Shown piece after piece: positions 5,008 through 6,231 of a stretch of 6,231 bases of DNA (the first letter of the stretch is position 1; every line of letters starts with the position of its first letter). The stretch is from an uncultured Lachnospiraceae bacterium (lineage in GTDB: Bacteria > Bacillota > Clostridia > Lachnospirales > Lachnospiraceae): the NCBI GenBank assembly GCA_934359535.1, contig CAKRLN010000135.1, positions 1 through 6,231 of the forward strand, given 5' to 3'. The notes beneath the pieces are model-generated. The model was not told where the DNA came from, did no database searches, and saw only the letters and a list, made by a program, of their open reading frames with translations. The position numbers and the translations under genes were made by a program.

Positions 5008-5570
5008 GATATGGAATTACCGGTTCCTTCTGTACATTTTCCAAATCCAGAAAGGAGGTTATCCGGTTAAAGGAGATGGGGGCCAATGTAATTCCAGTAT
5101 TTTCGTTTGCGGCACAAAGCTGTGACACACGGTTTGGGAGTGCAAGGGAATATGTGGAAGGAATCTGCGAAATTACGGAAAATGAGGGGATCAAGACATT
5201 AAGTCAGGCAGAGCCGATCGGCCCGAATAATTTCCTGGACATCATGGTTATCGCACCATGTACCGGAAATACGGCAGCAAAGCTCTGTAATGGAATTGTG
5301 GATACCCCGGTGCTTATGGCAGCAAAGGCACACATGCGAAACGGCAAGGCACTTGTTATTGCAATTTCTACAAACGATGCGCTTGGGGCAAATTTTAAGA
5401 ACATTGGAATGCTGATGAATACAAAAAATATTTATTTTGTTCCGTTTGGGCAGGACAATTACAAGAGCAAACCGAACTCACTGATTGCAAAGATGGAGCT
5501 TCTTCCGGATACAATCGAGATGGCACTCAAGGGAAAACAGATCCAGCCGGTGCTTCAGCCGCTGGCATAA
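4983..5570 (+). CDS. dpaB: Dipicolinate synthase subunit B (flavoprotein family)
   Basis: This is the second subunit of dipicolinate synthase (SpoVFB), 195 residues, belonging to the flavoprotein fold shared with phosphopantothenoylcysteine decarboxylase. The features are GYGITGSFCTF at 9-19 (phosphate-binding first loop), PIGPNN at 78-83, and DIMVIAPCTGNTAAKL at 86-101 with the NG-VDTP-LMAAKAHMRN stretch after it. The ATG at 4983 has AGGAG (4973-4977) 5 nt upstream, inside dpaA. The reading frames overlap by 25 bp, which implies translational coupling and equal amounts of the two subunits. The usual asd/dapA partners of the Bacillus operon do not follow; the next gene is convergent. A hairpin directly after the stop ends the operon. 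Confidence 0.95.
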   Translation: MDFSNYNIGYGITGSFCTFSKSRKEVIRLKEMGANVIPVFSFAAQSCDTRFGSAREYVEGICEITENEGIKTLSQAEPIGPNNFLDIMVIAPCTGNTAAKLCNGIVDTPVLMAAKAHMRNGKALVIAISTNDALGANFKNIGMLMNTKNIYFVPFGQDNYKSKPNSLIAKMELLPDTIEMALKGKQIQPVLQPLA

Positions 5571-5572
5571 AG

Positions 5573-5611
5573 AAAAAGGAAGCATCGGCTTATTTGCCGC
5601 ATGCTTCCTTT
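5573..5611. terminator. Bidirectional terminator shared by dpaB and the TSCPD gene
   Basis: An 11 bp perfect stem (5575-5585 with 5601-5611) continues, past one bulged C at 5600, into CGGC/GCCG (5586-5589 with 5596-5599) and closes on a 6 nt loop. On the minus strand it is followed by TTTTTCTTT, a good terminator tail. On the plus strand the tail (TTT then AATGCTTTT) is weaker. The stop codon of the minus-strand gene (5590-5592) is in the loop. Confidence 0.8.
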
Positions 5612-5838
5612 AATGCTTTTGCAAGCTGATCGCCGCAGGATGTACTTTTAAATCCGCATTTGATGCCGTCGAGACGGGTGATTACTTCCTCTACCGGAAG
5701 ACCCTCTACAAGACTGGAAACTGCCTTAAGGTTGCCGTTGCAGCCGCCGGTGTATTGTACGTTGTGTAATTTATTGTCCTCGATATCGAAGGTGATGTGT
5801 GTGGAACAGGTTCCTTTTGTATTGTATTCGTAGGTCAT
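5590..5838 (-). CDS. TSCPD domain protein of the four-cysteine type (TIGR03905-like), function unknown
   Basis: The 82-residue protein belongs to the small stand-alone TSCPD proteins common in clostridia. The domain is named after its similarity to a C-terminal region of some ribonucleotide reductases. Four cysteines sit at the family's typical places (11, 33, 61, 68), in the contexts GTCS, GGCNGN, IKCG and STSCGDQLA, plus one near the end (80). They probably bind a metal, but no activity is established. The start at 5838 is well supported: AGGAGG (minus strand, 5846-5851) lies 7 nt upstream. An extended -10 promoter lies further upstream, and the last codons are part of the terminator stem. 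The gene is convergent with dpaB and divergent from secA. Family call is firm; role is unknown. Confidence 0.9.
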   Translation of the reverse strand: MTYEYNTKGTCSTHITFDIEDNKLHNVQYTGGCNGNLKAVSSLVEGLPVEEVITRLDGIKCGFKSTSCGDQLAKALKEACGK

Positions 5839-5863
5839 AGTTTCCCCTCCTGTGAAATTGGTG

Positions 5864-5884
5864 TTGTCCGTGTCAGACGGACAA
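5864..5884 (-). promoter_or_regulatory. 21 bp perfect palindrome in the leader of the TSCPD gene
   Basis: TTGTCCGT and ACGGACAA (5864-5871 and 5877-5884) are perfect 8 bp arms around GTCAG. The palindrome sits about 25 nt after the predicted start and 12 bp before the ribosome binding site. It could be an RNA hairpin or a repressor operator. It has no T-run on either strand, so it is not a terminator. Confidence 0.5.
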
Positions 5885-5915
5885 GCCTGAATAAAATGTA
5901 AATAAAACTGCGATG

Positions 5916-5944
5916 ATTATAACAGGAAATCACGGATTTTACAA
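5916..5944 (-). promoter_or_regulatory. Extended -10 promoter of the TSCPD gene
   Basis: Read on the minus strand, TTGTAA (5939-5944) and a perfect TATAAT (5916-5921) have a 17 bp spacer. TGT precedes the -10 hexamer, making it an extended -10. The start should be near 5909, giving a leader of about 70 nt that contains the palindrome. Confidence 0.72.
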
Positions 5945-6020
5945 GCATGTATCAGGAAAGAAGCCGTGCGGTATATGACGAACGTTTACAAAAAGTTAAT
6001 AATTCATTCATGTGTTCATG

Positions 6021-6049
6021 TTGTGCAAATACTGGGAAAGTGATACAAT
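6021..6049 (+). promoter_or_regulatory. Extended -10 promoter of secA
   Basis: TTGTGC (6021-6026), 17 bp, then TACAAT (6044-6049), preceded by TGA to give an extended -10. Transcription should begin near 6056, about 24 nt before the ATG. A small inverted repeat ACAATA/TATTGT (6045-6050 with 6055-6060) overlaps the -10 and start. Confidence 0.65.
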
Positions 6050-6079
6050 ATCCGTATTGTTTGAATAGGAGTTAGAAAA

Positions 6080-6231
6080 ATGAGTACATTAACCAAATTA
6101 TTTGGTACCCACAGCCAGAGGGAGTTAAAACGGATCTATCCGATCGTGGATAAGATCGAATCCTATAAGGAGAAGATGGGTGCACTCTCAGATGAGGAAT
6201 TAAAAGGAAAAACAAAAGAATATAAAGAACG
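6080..6231 (+). CDS. secA: Protein translocase subunit SecA, N-terminal fragment (runs off the window)
   Basis: SecA is the ATPase that drives post-translational export through SecYEG at the membrane. Only the first 50 codons and part of the next are present. They read MSTLTKLFGTHSQRELKRI..., then a lysine-rich helix and the characteristic ALSDEELKGKTKEYKE stretch (35-50), the familiar SecA beginning just before the first nucleotide-binding domain. The Walker motifs lie beyond the window. AGGAG (6067-6071) is 8 nt upstream of the ATG, and an extended -10 promoter precedes it. The fragment ends because the window ends, not through a stop or frameshift. Identification rests on the N-terminal signature alone, but that signature is distinctive. 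Confidence 0.9.
   Translation, partial: MSTLTKLFGTHSQRELKRIYPIVDKIESYKEKMGALSDEELKGKTKEYKE

Overview
The window looks like chromosomal DNA from a spore-forming, low-to-mid-GC Firmicute, most likely a Lachnospiraceae-type Clostridium relative. The reasons are a dipicolinate synthase pair (dpaA-dpaB), which only endospore formers need, A+T-rich intergenic DNA with sigma-A style promoters, strong AGGAGG-type ribosome binding sites, intrinsic hairpin terminators, and a four-cysteine TSCPD protein of a type common in clostridia. The genus cannot be fixed from the sequence alone.

Layout. (1) 2-1078, +: an endonuclease/exonuclease/phosphatase (EEP) family protein with an intact catalytic domain but an abnormal N-terminus at the window edge. 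(2) 1079-1774: about 700 bp without a convincing protein gene. It holds a near-ideal promoter (1163-1191) and a terminator (1455-1502) bracketing about 300 nt that looks like an orphan structured RNA with a duplicated internal motif. (3) 1775-1951, +: a 58-residue, six-cysteine protein of unknown function with its own promoter and terminator. (4) 2081-2563, +: a YfcE/MJ0936-type metallophosphodiesterase, followed by a strong terminator. (5) 2764-4083, +: aspartokinase, from a good promoter whose -35 box is flanked by an 8+8 bp inverted repeat. (6) 4144-5007 and 4983-5570, +: dpaA and dpaB, overlapping by 25 bp. (7) 5590-5838, -: a TSCPD protein convergent with dpaB, sharing one hairpin as a two-way terminator. 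(8) 6080-6231, +: the first 50 codons of secA, running off the window.

How the genes fit together. Aspartokinase makes aspartyl phosphate, the entry point of the diaminopimelate/lysine pathway. DpaAB divert an intermediate of that pathway to dipicolinic acid for the spore core. The most interesting regulatory point is the 60 bp between lysC and dpaA. A 14 bp perfect hairpin (17 bp with a wobble and A-T extension) acts as the lysC terminator and buries the dpaA ribosome binding site. Its apex contains a sequence matching the sigma-K promoter -10 consensus, with a near-match -35 at the right distance. A mother-cell transcript from there would start inside the hairpin and leave the ribosome binding site free. 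This is a hypothesis from sequence only.

The other genes are ordinary single-gene units. No CRISPR array, intact mobile element, tRNA or rRNA was seen.
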